Of a stretch of DNA of 39,777 nucleotides, positions 1 to 6,933 are shown one piece after another. Under the pieces are notes generated by a model, which saw only the letters and a list, made by a program, of their open reading frames with translations, was not told where the DNA came from and ran no database searches. The stretch is from an uncultured bacterium (GTDB lineage: Bacteria > Planctomycetota > UBA1135 > GCA-002686595). The number at the start of each line of letters is the position of its first letter. Within the stretch, counting starts at the first letter, position 1. Position numbers and translations under genes: made by a program. The stretch spans positions 1 to 39,777 of the forward strand of contig CALEMP010000225.1 of NCBI GenBank assembly GCA_937910685.1, read 5' to 3'.

Positions 1-28
1 AGACTTCACAGCAGACTTCACAGCAGAC
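1..28. repeat. Two tandem copies of a 12-bp unit plus a partial third
   Basis: The 12-mer AGACTTCACAGC occurs at 1-12 and 13-24 and is followed by a partial third copy, AGAC (25-28). The window starts inside or at the edge of the array, so its full length is unknown. It lies upstream of the ubiquitin-like gene and no open frame clearly runs through it. It may be the end of a longer minisatellite or of a repeat-containing upstream gene. Confidence 0.6.
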
Positions 29-54
29 GGACTCCCTCCTCCCTCCGCCCCGGG

Positions 55-86
55 TTGACCGGCCCCAAGAGCCCTCTTCCTAGGCA
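55..86 (+). promoter_or_regulatory. Possible promoter of the MoaD/ThiF-like pair
   Basis: A -35-like TTGACC (55-60) is followed after 20 bases by TAGGCA (81-86), a -10-like hexamer. The spacer is longer than the ideal 17, so this is weak. The ATG at 105 has no Shine-Dalgarno sequence and is preceded by CCCC, as are several other first genes in this window. Confidence 0.25.
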
Positions 87-104
87 GCCCAAGCACGCCA
101 CCCC

Positions 105-392
105 ATGAAACTGAAACTGGAATGGATGTCCCAACTCAGGGTTGCCGCGGGCCAGGCCCGGCAGAGTGTGGAATGCGAGGAGGGCACTCGATTGGAGCAG
201 GCCCTGCGGCTTGCCTTGGAGCAACTGCCTCCTGATCGCGCAAGCGCCTTGAGCGCCCTCTTGCTTGATGGGGAGGCATTGTCGCCGAGCTTGCTCATTG
301 CGGTGGACGAAGTTCAAGTCCCCATGGGGACTGATCCATCCCTCTCCGACGGGGCGACCCTAGTGCTGATGGCACCGATCGCGGGAGGATGA
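105..392 (+). CDS. MoaD/ThiS-like ubiquitin-fold sulfur-carrier protein
   Basis: A 95-residue protein of the size of MoaD/ThiS beta-grasp carriers. It ends in the residues APIAGG; the terminal Gly-Gly is the site that E1-like enzymes adenylate and then convert to a thiocarboxylate or conjugate. The middle (about residues 60-90, EVQVPMGTDPSLSDGATLVL) matches the conserved strand-loop region before the tail of MoaD proteins. Its stop codon overlaps the start of the E1-like gene (ATGA at 389-392), so the two are translationally coupled and very probably partners. No MoaE, ThiG or cysteine-synthase-like target is in the window, so whether it serves molybdopterin, thiamine, cysteine or protein modification cannot be decided. 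No RBS is visible before this ATG. Confidence 0.8.
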   Translation: MKLKLEWMSQLRVAAGQARQSVECEEGTRLEQALRLALEQLPPDRASALSALLLDGEALSPSLLIAVDEVQVPMGTDPSLSDGATLVLMAPIAGG

Positions 393-1165
393 ACTTGGAG
401 GACCGCAATTTTCCACCGCTGAGCTCCAAGGAGCTGGATGTGTACTCTTGGCAGCTGCCCGTTCCCGGACACGGTGAAGAGGGTCAACGCAAATTGAAGG
501 GCGCCAGCGTGCTCATCTCCCGAGTAGGGGGCTTGGGTTCTGTGGTGGCGTTGGAATTGGCCGCGGCTGGAGTCGGCAGATTGATCTTGGCTCACGGCGG
601 GGATGTGAAACCCAGCGATCTCAACCGGCAGCTCTTGATGACCGACGCAAGCCTTGGGAAACCGCGTATCGAAACGGTCGAGCAGAGGCTCCGTGATCTC
701 AACCCTCGACTGGAATTCCATTGCGTGGGAGAGAACATCAACCAGGGGAATGTGCAGGAACTTGTGGGAGAAGCGGACATTGTCGTGGATTGCGCCCCTC
801 TCTTTGAAGAACGCTTGCTCCTGAACCAGGAGACCCAGCGCCAGAAGAAACCCATGGTGGAAGCCGCCATGTATGAACTGCAGGCTCAACTGACCACCTT
901 TATTCCCGGGCAGACTCCTTGCTTGGCCTGCCTGACTCCCATCAAGCCTCCAGCCTGGAAGCGTCGCTTTCCCGTTTTCGGGGCCGTATCAGGGAGCGTG
1001 GGATGCATGGCCGCCATGGAGGCCATCAAGGTGATCACTGGTATGGGAGAACCCCTCCTTGGGCGGTTCCTCACCTATGACTTGCGCGACATGAGCTTCA
1101 CCACCTTGAAGATCCAGCAGAATCCCGATTGCTCCGTGTGTGGAGTGTCGTCCGGAAGTGAGTGA
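389..1165 (+). CDS. E1-like adenylyltransferase, ThiF/MoeB/HesA family
   Basis: A 258-residue protein of the usual length for bacterial MoeB/ThiF enzymes, which adenylate the C-terminal glycine of a MoaD/ThiS-type carrier. The Rossmann nucleotide loop (RVGGLGS, about residues 46-52), the DLNRQ motif (about residue 73) and two Cys pairs (CLAC near residue 178 and CSVC near residue 251) that form the structural zinc site are all visible. The C-terminal segment EPLLGRFLTYDLRDMSF is typical of MoeB. Two normally conserved acidic positions differ: the Asp-x-Asp before the DLNRQ motif is replaced by His-Gly-Gly-Asp (AHGGDV), and the second Asp of the usual DCxDN motif reads DCAPL. The gene overlaps the upstream carrier gene by 4 bases. 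I expect a divergent subfamily rather than a dead gene, because the fold and zinc motifs are complete. Confidence 0.88.
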   Translation: MNLEDRNFPPLSSKELDVYSWQLPVPGHGEEGQRKLKGASVLISRVGGLGSVVALELAAAGVGRLILAHGGDVKPSDLNRQLLMTDASLGKPRIETVEQRLRDLNPRLEFHCVGENINQGNVQELVGEADIVVDCAPLFEERLLLNQETQRQKKPMVEAAMYELQAQLTTFIPGQTPCLACLTPIKPPAWKRRFPVFGAVSGSVGCMAAMEAIKVITGMGEPLLGRFLTYDLRDMSFTTLKIQQNPDCSVCGVSSGSE

Positions 1166-1221
1166 TCGGAATGGCGGAGGCCTGCTTCAGGTATTTCTGA
1201 CCCACAGCTTTCCCCTTGTGC

Positions 1222-1746
1222 CTAGCTATCGAAGTGAAAGCTGATTCTGCGGCCAGTTGGATAGTCGATCTCGCCCTGAGTGTGCTTCATCGATGTGTAG
1301 CCACCGATGACTCTGCGCCAGAACGCAATGGCTCGCGGGTTGTTGGGCCATGTGAAGACCTCCCATAAGCCTCGGTGTGCTTGAAACCCTAAAGTGGCCG
1401 CTCGCTCTGCAACTTCTAGTCCTCGATAAGCGTGCAACACAAAGAACTCTTCCACGCAATAATCCCCCTGAGCACCTTTCCAGAGCCGTGGTTTCCCAGC
1501 GATCAGGTTGAAGCCTGCAGGTGCGCCGTCCACCAGAATGAGATAAGGAAAGAGGGCTTCCGAGTCCGCCCACCAGGGCCCCGGCCCATGCTCGGACAGG
1601 GTTTTGACGCTGTCCTCTACGCCGAAAACCCCATGGGAATTGGGCTTGAGTAATTCGAACTCCGAGGTCTCGTGCTGATAGAGAGGCCACAGGTTCTTGA
1701 TGATGTGGGCGTCATCAGCACCTGACAGTTTTAGTTCGATCTTCAT
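1222..1746 (-). CDS. GNAT-family N-acetyltransferase
   Basis: Reading from the ATG at 1746 gives a 174-residue protein. The frame is open back to 1812, but residues before MKIELKL look like upstream sequence, and AGAGG lies some 13 bases before this ATG. The C-terminal half shows a GNAT pattern: a strand followed by AYRGLEVAERAA (a degenerate acetyl-CoA loop) and then WPNNPRAIAFWRRVIGGY, the Asn/Ala/Phe-Trp...Tyr signature of the last helix and strand of these enzymes. The substrate is unknown. The gene is convergent with the E1-like gene, 56 bases away, and no clear terminator is visible between them. It may be a small-molecule or protein acetyltransferase and need not be tied to the neighbouring pair. 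Confidence 0.75.
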   Translation of the reverse strand: MKIELKLSGADDAHIIKNLWPLYQHETSEFELLKPNSHGVFGVEDSVKTLSEHGPGPWWADSEALFPYLILVDGAPAGFNLIAGKPRLWKGAQGDYCVEEFFVLHAYRGLEVAERAATLGFQAHRGLWEVFTWPNNPRAIAFWRRVIGGYTSMKHTQGEIDYPTGRRISFHFDS

Positions 1747-2268
1747 TCTGAGTATCCCGCCTCTCGTAAGAGATTGGTGACCGTCACAGTAGCCTCTGCT
1801 GACGAGAGACAAGTCCGGAGTTCTCTTTTCTGGTGCCTAGCCAATCGAACGGTGAGCGGCGAACGGACACGGGTACCTGGCCGTTGAGCGAAGCCTAGAC
1901 CGGTAGCTCCACTGCATTACGGGCTTATCTGGCGGCTTGGGCACCTCCTGCGAAGAACGCATAGGGTTCGTTTTCCTCGGCAGATGCACCCTAGCGAACC
2001 CATGAGTCTGAGGAGCCGGATGCGTTAATCCCGCACGTCCGGATCTGTGGGAGCCCCGGGGAGGTTACGACCCAGGGCCACTCGGCGCCCCGCTACAGCT
2101 GCGATCCTTGAAAGCCGGCACTTCTTTTCGATGTTTTTTACTAGATTATCAAGACCTCCGTCCCACTCGTTTGTAGGTATGCTGCGCCCTGAGCTTAGTT
2201 TTTTCTACCCACGCGGGCGGACACATGCTTCCAAGTTCGGAAGCGCAGGAACTTACAAACCGACGAAA
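1747..2268. other. 522-base spacer with a group II intron remnant
   Basis: Between the GNAT gene (minus) and the ATP-grasp gene (plus) I see no credible coding sequence. The frame open from 2047 runs through the intron-like hairpins and has no RBS, so it is treated as spurious upstream of 2269. The recognisable content is the domain V/VI-like element described separately. The last 150 bases are visibly richer in A and T, with several runs of T, and probably carry the promoter of the 2269-5293 unit, although no clear -35/-10 pair stands out. Confidence 0.7.
2013..2083 (+). mobile_element. Group II intron domain V and VI remnant
   Basis: Bases 2013-2045 fold into a hairpin with the layout of group II intron domain V. 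A lower stem starts with G-A-G-C-C, containing the AGC catalytic triad (2014-2016), and pairs 2013-2020 with 2038-2045. A two-base CG bulge follows (2036-2037), then a distal stem TGCG/CGCA (2021-2024 with 2032-2035) closed by a 7-base loop. A second hairpin-like stretch (GAG, CCC, GGG at 2051-2060 with CCC, GGG, CTC at 2071-2083, and an unpaired A at 2080) resembles domain VI with a bulged adenosine. No reverse transcriptase (LtrA) frame is present, so this is a 3' remnant. The G2015-A2043 mismatch and the loop differ from the commonest domain V form. Confidence 0.6.
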
Positions 2269-3315
2269 ATGAAAATCTGTTTCATCATGTACCCTTGGGA
2301 GAAGATCGATCCCGAGGATGACTCAACACTTCGGCTGATCCATGAGTGCGCCCAACGTGCCCACACCGTCGCGCTCTGCACGCTGAACAACTTGACAATT
2401 AGAGAGAGCGTTACCTCTGCCTTCTGCGATGTGCTCACGAAGGAATCGCGACCGTCGGAAAAGATCTCCACCTTCTACTCGAAGGCGACATTCCGTCGCT
2501 CGCAGCTCCCCTTGGCAGGTTTTGACGCCATCATTATGCGGGCCAACCCTCCGCTGGACACCTTTGCTCTGAACTTCTTGGATTCGGTGCGGGCGGACAC
2601 GTTCATTATGAACGACATCGATGGCTTGAGAATCGCCAACAATAAGCTCTATACCGCTTCGTTTCAGGACACGATAAGCGAATTCATCCCGGCCACTTAT
2701 GTCTCCAAGAACCGCGATTACCTGGAACGCATTTTCCGCGAATCCGAGAGCGACCGAATGATCTTGAAGCCTCTGGACGGCTTCGGGGGAAGAGGTGTCA
2801 TTGTGCTTGAGAAGAGCGCTCAGCAGAGCTTTAGGTCGCTGCTTGAGTTTTACATTGGCGGCGATGAATCGGGCGCGGGTAGTAACTACGTGATACTGCA
2901 AGAATATGTGCACGGCGCTGAGGCGGGCGACGTGCGTATTTTGATGCTCAATGGCGATCCCATCGGGGCCATGCGACGCGTACCCGCTCTAGGTGATATT
3001 CGCTCGAACGTCCATGCTGGGGGTGCGGTGGTGAAACACAAGCTCAGCGCACAAGAGAAGAAACTGTGTAAGTACATTGGTCCAAAACTAATCCGAGACG
3101 GACTGTATTTTGCAGGCATCGATGTTATCGGTGAGAAGCTCATCGAGGTGAATGTGCTAAGTCCAGGCGGAATCATGCGAATCAACAAGTTGAACCGGAC
3201 CAAGCTGCAACAGCGGATTATCGACTTCGTCGAAAACGTGATCAATGCAAAAGAGCTGGTGACGAATCGAAAGAACCAGTTCCGTCAGGTAATTGAAGAT
3301 GCAGACGCTGTCTGA
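2269..3315 (+). CDS. GshB/RimK-type ATP-grasp ligase (glutathione synthase-like)
   Basis: A 348-residue protein from the ATG at 2269, chosen because the family's N-terminal strand (MKICFIMYPWEKI) begins there and the upstream extension runs through the intron remnant. E. coli GshB has about 316 residues. ATP-grasp features follow in order: the phosphate loop ILKPLDGFGGRGV (about 165-177), the acidic/basic DVRILMLNGDPIG (221-233), RSNVHAGG (245-252) and the metal-binding EVNVLSPGG (293-301), where GshB has NVTSP. Such enzymes use ATP to join a carboxylate to an amine, commonly ligating an amino acid to a peptide. The downstream gene starts inside this one (ATG at 3299), so the products are coupled. 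True glutathione synthesis is uncertain because no gamma-glutamylcysteine ligase is nearby; a dedicated peptide or protein-tail ligase is as likely. Confidence 0.87.
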   Translation: MKICFIMYPWEKIDPEDDSTLRLIHECAQRAHTVALCTLNNLTIRESVTSAFCDVLTKESRPSEKISTFYSKATFRRSQLPLAGFDAIIMRANPPLDTFALNFLDSVRADTFIMNDIDGLRIANNKLYTASFQDTISEFIPATYVSKNRDYLERIFRESESDRMILKPLDGFGGRGVIVLEKSAQQSFRSLLEFYIGGDESGAGSNYVILQEYVHGAEAGDVRILMLNGDPIGAMRRVPALGDIRSNVHAGGAVVKHKLSAQEKKLCKYIGPKLIRDGLYFAGIDVIGEKLIEVNVLSPGGIMRINKLNRTKLQQRIIDFVENVINAKELVTNRKNQFRQVIEDADAV

Positions 3316-5293
3316 AGCGGAAGTTCTGGCAGCGCTGGCATCCGGAGAATTATTCGAGGCGGAGCTCGATGACGGATCCCTGCTAATACGTGTTCGTGAT
3401 CACATCCCGCATCTCTGCACAGCGGTACATGCTGGCCATCGGCTGCGTAAAGATATTTCCGATCAGTGCTTGATCGACGATCTGGCGAGGCAGACCGAGG
3501 AGGACCCGCTAACGGACCAACTCATTGATGGCTTCCCGGTCATTTTGGCTACACGTGATTCGCGCTACGAATATGACCTCAATCGCAGTCCAGAAGATTG
3601 CGTATACGAGACTGCGTGGAATAAGCAGCTTTGGCGATCTCCACTTACTGCTGAACAGATTGAGTTTTCGCGCAATAAGCACGCGCGCTACTACCGCATC
3701 CTCGAAGCGCTGCTAGCCTCAGTCAGGAAGCGTTTTGGGGGGTGCCTTGTTGTCGATGTGCACAGTTACAACTGGCAGATTCGGAATCACGCGGATGCGC
3801 CGGTCTTCAATATTGGGACGGAGCAGATCGAGACGAAGCGCTGGCGTCCAATATTGAGCAAGTTGCAGCAGCACTTGTCAGCGATCGAACTGCCCAATTT
3901 GGAGACCGAGGCGAAGTTTGACACTGTGTTTTTTGGGCGCGGTTACCAGGCGACCTTCGTACGCGAATGGTTCCCTGATTCGCTGCTCGTCCCTTTGGAG
4001 ATTAAGAAAATCTTTATGGACGAAACGAACGGAGACCCGTTCCCGCTGGTTTTTGATCAGTTGCAGGAAGGACTCAGCCTTTCGGTGCTTGAAGCTGCGG
4101 AAAGTTTCAACAAGAAGTTAAAGCGCTCCAAGCTAACCAGGGCCGTCCTGTTGCCCGCAGATGTGGAGCCGATTGTGCTCCAAGTCGATAAAGCACTCTA
4201 CCGGTTGGCGAAAAATATCGACACGCTGCATTATGTCAATCCGACCAATATTCAAAGCGAAAAGAAGCAATGCCTCGCTCGCAGAGACCACGTTCCGGCG
4301 TTTCGCTATCGGCAACTGCGCATCGACCCTTACGAGTTTCGAGAAAAGCTCTACCAGTTGCCGGTCTCGCAAATACAAGACCCTTCGATTCGTGGCCTAT
4401 ACCGCTCGGTAGTTGACTCTTATGCCACCAAAATTGAGTTACTGGTCAATGTGGGGACACCGCAGTTCTTGTACAACTCGCTTCGCTACTATGGCGAGCC
4501 CAATCCGTGCGACATCGCCAACGCAAATTTTATACTGCACGCTAAGGAATGGGAAGATGGTCAGGGGGCGGCCAAACGCATGGGGGCTGAAGAGGCCAAG
4601 ACTCTCTTCGAAGAAGCCGTGCAGGAGCAAGGCCTGAAGTGCAGAGTCGTTTTGTCGACGCAACTCGTTGCGAGGGCGATGGTGGACAATTCAGGTTTGG
4701 TCTTGATGGTCAACCGAAATGCCAGCTTCACGCAACAGGAGGTGGACGCACTGATTCACCATGAGCTCGGGATCCACATGGTCACGACTCTAAACGCAAT
4801 GACTCAACCACTGCAGGTGTTTCGATTGGGGCATCCGGGGAACGCCTACACCCAGGAGGGTCTGGCCATCCTGAGTGAATACCGTTCCGGAAATCTGACT
4901 CTCCATCGCCTTCGAGAGCTGGCCTTGCGCGTGCTTGCTGTTGATATGATGATCAAAGGGAAGAGCTTTAACACAGTTTTTCACTTCCTTAAGGAGGAGC
5001 ACGGTTCCTCCGCTGACGATGCATTCAACCTGACGGTGAGGGCCTTTCGTGGTGGCGGCTTCACAAAGGACTTCCTCTATCTGAGAGGGTTCCGAGATCT
5101 GGTGACCCTCTCCGCAAACCGAGATATAGAAGCGCTTTTCGTCGGAAAGACCGGCTTGCAAAGCCTAGACACCCTCGAAGCCCTGATTACCCGAGGCATC
5201 TTGGTTCCACCCCAGTACACTCCCCCCGCCATGCTATCGGAGTCTCGGAATGACAATCCAAACCTGGACTACTTGGTCTATTCCATTAAATAG
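3299..5293 (+). CDS. N-formylglutamate amidohydrolase fused to DUF1704 (MATCAP-like) metallopeptidase
   Basis: A 664-residue two-domain protein; the ATG at 3299 has AGG 9 bases upstream. Residues about 25-270 match the N-formylglutamate amidohydrolase family: HAGHRLRKD (44-52), YDLNRSPE (92-99) and DVHSYN (153-158). Residues about 285-650 match DUF1704, the family annotated in bacteria as flavohemoglobin expression-modulating QEGLA-motif proteins. It carries the HExxxH zinc motif (H488-E489...H493) and the QEGLA motif (Q519-E520) that supplies the third ligand region. Eukaryotic members (MATCAP/TMCP) are carboxypeptidases that remove C-terminal tyrosine or glutamate from tubulin. The two domains would act on acyl-amino-acid or C-terminal amino-acid bonds, opposing the ligase encoded just upstream. 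The real substrate is unknown. No signal peptide is seen, so the protein is probably cytosolic. Confidence 0.88.
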   Translation: MQTLSEAEVLAALASGELFEAELDDGSLLIRVRDHIPHLCTAVHAGHRLRKDISDQCLIDDLARQTEEDPLTDQLIDGFPVILATRDSRYEYDLNRSPEDCVYETAWNKQLWRSPLTAEQIEFSRNKHARYYRILEALLASVRKRFGGCLVVDVHSYNWQIRNHADAPVFNIGTEQIETKRWRPILSKLQQHLSAIELPNLETEAKFDTVFFGRGYQATFVREWFPDSLLVPLEIKKIFMDETNGDPFPLVFDQLQEGLSLSVLEAAESFNKKLKRSKLTRAVLLPADVEPIVLQVDKALYRLAKNIDTLHYVNPTNIQSEKKQCLARRDHVPAFRYRQLRIDPYEFREKLYQLPVSQIQDPSIRGLYRSVVDSYATKIELLVNVGTPQFLYNSLRYYGEPNPCDIANANFILHAKEWEDGQGAAKRMGAEEAKTLFEEAVQEQGLKCRVVLSTQLVARAMVDNSGLVLMVNRNASFTQQEVDALIHHELGIHMVTTLNAMTQPLQVFRLGHPGNAYTQEGLAILSEYRSGNLTLHRLRELALRVLAVDMMIKGKSFNTVFHFLKEEHGSSADDAFNLTVRAFRGGGFTKDFLYLRGFRDLVTLSANRDIEALFVGKTGLQSLDTLEALITRGILVPPQYTPPAMLSESRNDNPNLDYLVYSIK

Positions 5294-5424
5294 GCGGAAG
5301 ACAACGATCGACAGCCAGTTACGACAATGGTGGGGAATCGGTGATCCAAGTTGGTATTTCCACGGGGCCCCAGACAGAGGCCTCATGCGGAAATAGGTGA
5401 TCAACCCCGGGTCATAGGAACCAC

Positions 5425-5494
5425 GCCCAGCATCACCCTAAGCTAGGCCAGCAGAAGTGCTTTGGGTCGACCGGAACGCTGAAAGATGCTGGGC
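5425..5494. repeat. Perfect 10-bp inverted repeat with a 50-base interior
   Basis: GCCCAGCATC at 5425-5434 is exactly complemented by GATGCTGGGC at 5485-5494. The 50 bases between contain the palindrome GGTCGACC (5465-5472). In RNA this could close a structured loop; in DNA it could be a protein-binding pair. There is no U tract after it, so it is not an ordinary intrinsic terminator. Confidence 0.45.
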
Positions 5495-5735
5495 CGGGGG
5501 CTCCCTTCCGCGGCCAGCTAGGGGCCGGCAATGGTTCAGCTTCCCGGCTCAGGAGATCCCGCCGATCGAGGGAATTTCATGGGGGAGGCAGGCCAGGAGG
5601 GCGCCAGCTGCGGGATGGTAAGGGCGGGGAACATTCGCGGTACTCAAGCGCAGGCTGGGGGATGCGTGTTCCGCCTGAAGGTGTGTTGTTGGAATTGCGT
5701 CCATCGGGACTATTCTGGATGGAGCCCCGGTTTCC

Positions 5736-5748
5736 TAGGCTGTCCCCC
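5736..5748 (+). promoter_or_regulatory. TAGGCT element seven bases before a start codon
   Basis: TAGGCT (5736-5741) fits a TAnnnT -10 hexamer and is followed by exactly seven bases, ending in CCCCC, before the ATG at 5749. The same arrangement precedes the GTG at 16613. If it is a -10, transcription would begin at or very near the start codon (leaderless mRNA). No good -35 is visible. Confidence 0.3.
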
Positions 5749-6933
5749 ATGCGTGTCCTGCTCCCCTTCCTGTCCCTGGCGATTTGCCTCCTTCCTAGCG
5801 GTTGTCAGAAACCGCAAGGCGACGGGGTTACGCGGATTGTCCTGGTGACCATGGGCGGTTTGGCCCATTCGCGACACGGGGGGCGAGAGGTCATGGAAAG
5901 CTGGGGCCAGAAGGGGTTGCGGTTTTCCCAGGCCAGTGCCGCTTCGAATTGGGTCGCGCCCTCGGTGGCGAGCCTCTTGACCGGCCGCAATCCGCGAGCC
6001 CACGGCTTGGTCAATTTGGAGGGGGCGAGCTGCTCTTCCAAGTGCCCCACCCTGCCGGAGGTTCTGGCCGAAGCGGGTTGGACTTGTCACGCGGTCCTCG
6101 GGGATTCGTTTCTCATGGAGCCTCGGGGGTTGGATCGGGGCTTTGAAACGTGGGAATTCTTGGGAGCGGGAAGTGGTCCAGATTCAGCTGTGGATCAAGC
6201 CGTGCTGGATTCAGGCCTGGACCATCTGCGTGCCACCAGCGGGCCCTGTTTCTTGTGGTTGCACCTGGTAGGACCTCGGCCGCCCTACAGCGCGCCTGAT
6301 GGTTGGTCGGCTGATCGGCTTATGCAGCCGGGGCAGTCTCTCACTCATTTGCTCAAGCTCCAAAGCCAAGCAGATCCCGCAGGCCGCGAGGATCTGATTG
6401 CTTTGCACTTGCACGATCAAAACTCGTTGTTGGAGTCCGTGGACCAGTGGCTTGGCTTGCTCGATAAAGAAACCCTGGTGGCCTTCGTGGGCAGCAGTGG
6501 TTTTGAGCTGGGAGAACAGGGCCGCTTAGGCAGCGGGACATCCATGGGTGAGGAAGCCTTGGCTGTACCGTTCATGTTGTTGGGACCGGGCATACCCGTG
6601 GGACAGGTGCAGCGCCGCGTGGGGCACGTGGACTTGATGCCTACGCTCTTGGATCTCGCCGGTTTACCTGAACCTAGGGACCTGGCCGGGGTTTCCATTT
6701 TGCCCGGCCGCAGCGCTGCCTGGCGCCCCCTGTTCAGTTCCACCCGCCGAGCTCACTCTCGTGACGTGGTTTACGAAGAGGGACTCAAACTCTTGCGCGA
6801 TGGGGAGACGGGGGACTGCAGTTTGTATGACCTCGACCGTGACCCCGATGAACTCATGGAACACGGGACGCGCCTTGGCTCCGATCGCACGCGCCTGCGG
6901 CAAGTCTTGCTCGATCACTTGGAGAGACCATGA
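5749..6933 (+). CDS. Sulfatase/alkaline phosphatase-fold lipoprotein, catalytically degenerate
   Basis: From the ATG at 5749 the product has 394 residues and begins with a lipoprotein signal ending in LLPSGC (Cys19). The body follows the sulfatase/alkaline-phosphatase superfamily: NWVAPSVASLLTG (68-79) aligns with the nucleophile loop, FVGSSGFELGEQG (246-258) with the second metal loop, and HVDLMPTLLDLAGLP with the conserved C-terminal helix. The expected catalytic residues are missing. The metal Asp of the first strand reads MGG (35-37), the Cys/Ser/Thr nucleophile position is Val69, and the usual Asp-Asn/His is Ser249-Ser250. This points to a non-enzymatic binding or scaffold role. The gene overlaps an intact sulfatase by 4 bases (6930-6933), so the two may act together. 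Starts at 5662 or 5719 are possible but add residues before the signal peptide. Confidence 0.75.
   Translation: MRVLLPFLSLAICLLPSGCQKPQGDGVTRIVLVTMGGLAHSRHGGREVMESWGQKGLRFSQASAASNWVAPSVASLLTGRNPRAHGLVNLEGASCSSKCPTLPEVLAEAGWTCHAVLGDSFLMEPRGLDRGFETWEFLGAGSGPDSAVDQAVLDSGLDHLRATSGPCFLWLHLVGPRPPYSAPDGWSADRLMQPGQSLTHLLKLQSQADPAGREDLIALHLHDQNSLLESVDQWLGLLDKETLVAFVGSSGFELGEQGRLGSGTSMGEEALAVPFMLLGPGIPVGQVQRRVGHVDLMPTLLDLAGLPEPRDLAGVSILPGRSAAWRPLFSSTRRAHSRDVVYEEGLKLLRDGETGDCSLYDLDRDPDELMEHGTRLGSDRTRLRQVLLDHLERP

Larger units (their letters stand above)
5294..5748. other. 455-base spacer without a supported gene
   Basis: No frame here looks coding. The open frame from 5531 has Cys- and Gly-rich shadow composition and runs into the sulfatase-like gene out of frame. 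The notable content is a perfect 10-bp inverted repeat (5425-5434 and 5485-5494) and, at the right end, the TAGGCT element before the next start. No intrinsic terminator with a T run is seen after 5293. Confidence 0.6.

Noticed and set aside
1747..1812. 22-residue upstream extension of the GNAT protein
   Set aside because: The added residues do not resemble the family, and the ATG at 1746 begins at the expected first strand.
2047..2268. N-terminal extension of the ATP-grasp gene to 2047
   Set aside because: It runs through the group II intron-like hairpins, has no RBS, and the family's first strand begins at 2269.
5531..5848. 105-codon open frame before the first sulfatase-like gene
   Set aside because: It overlaps the lipoprotein gene out of frame, has shadow-like Cys/Gly composition and matches no family I recognise.
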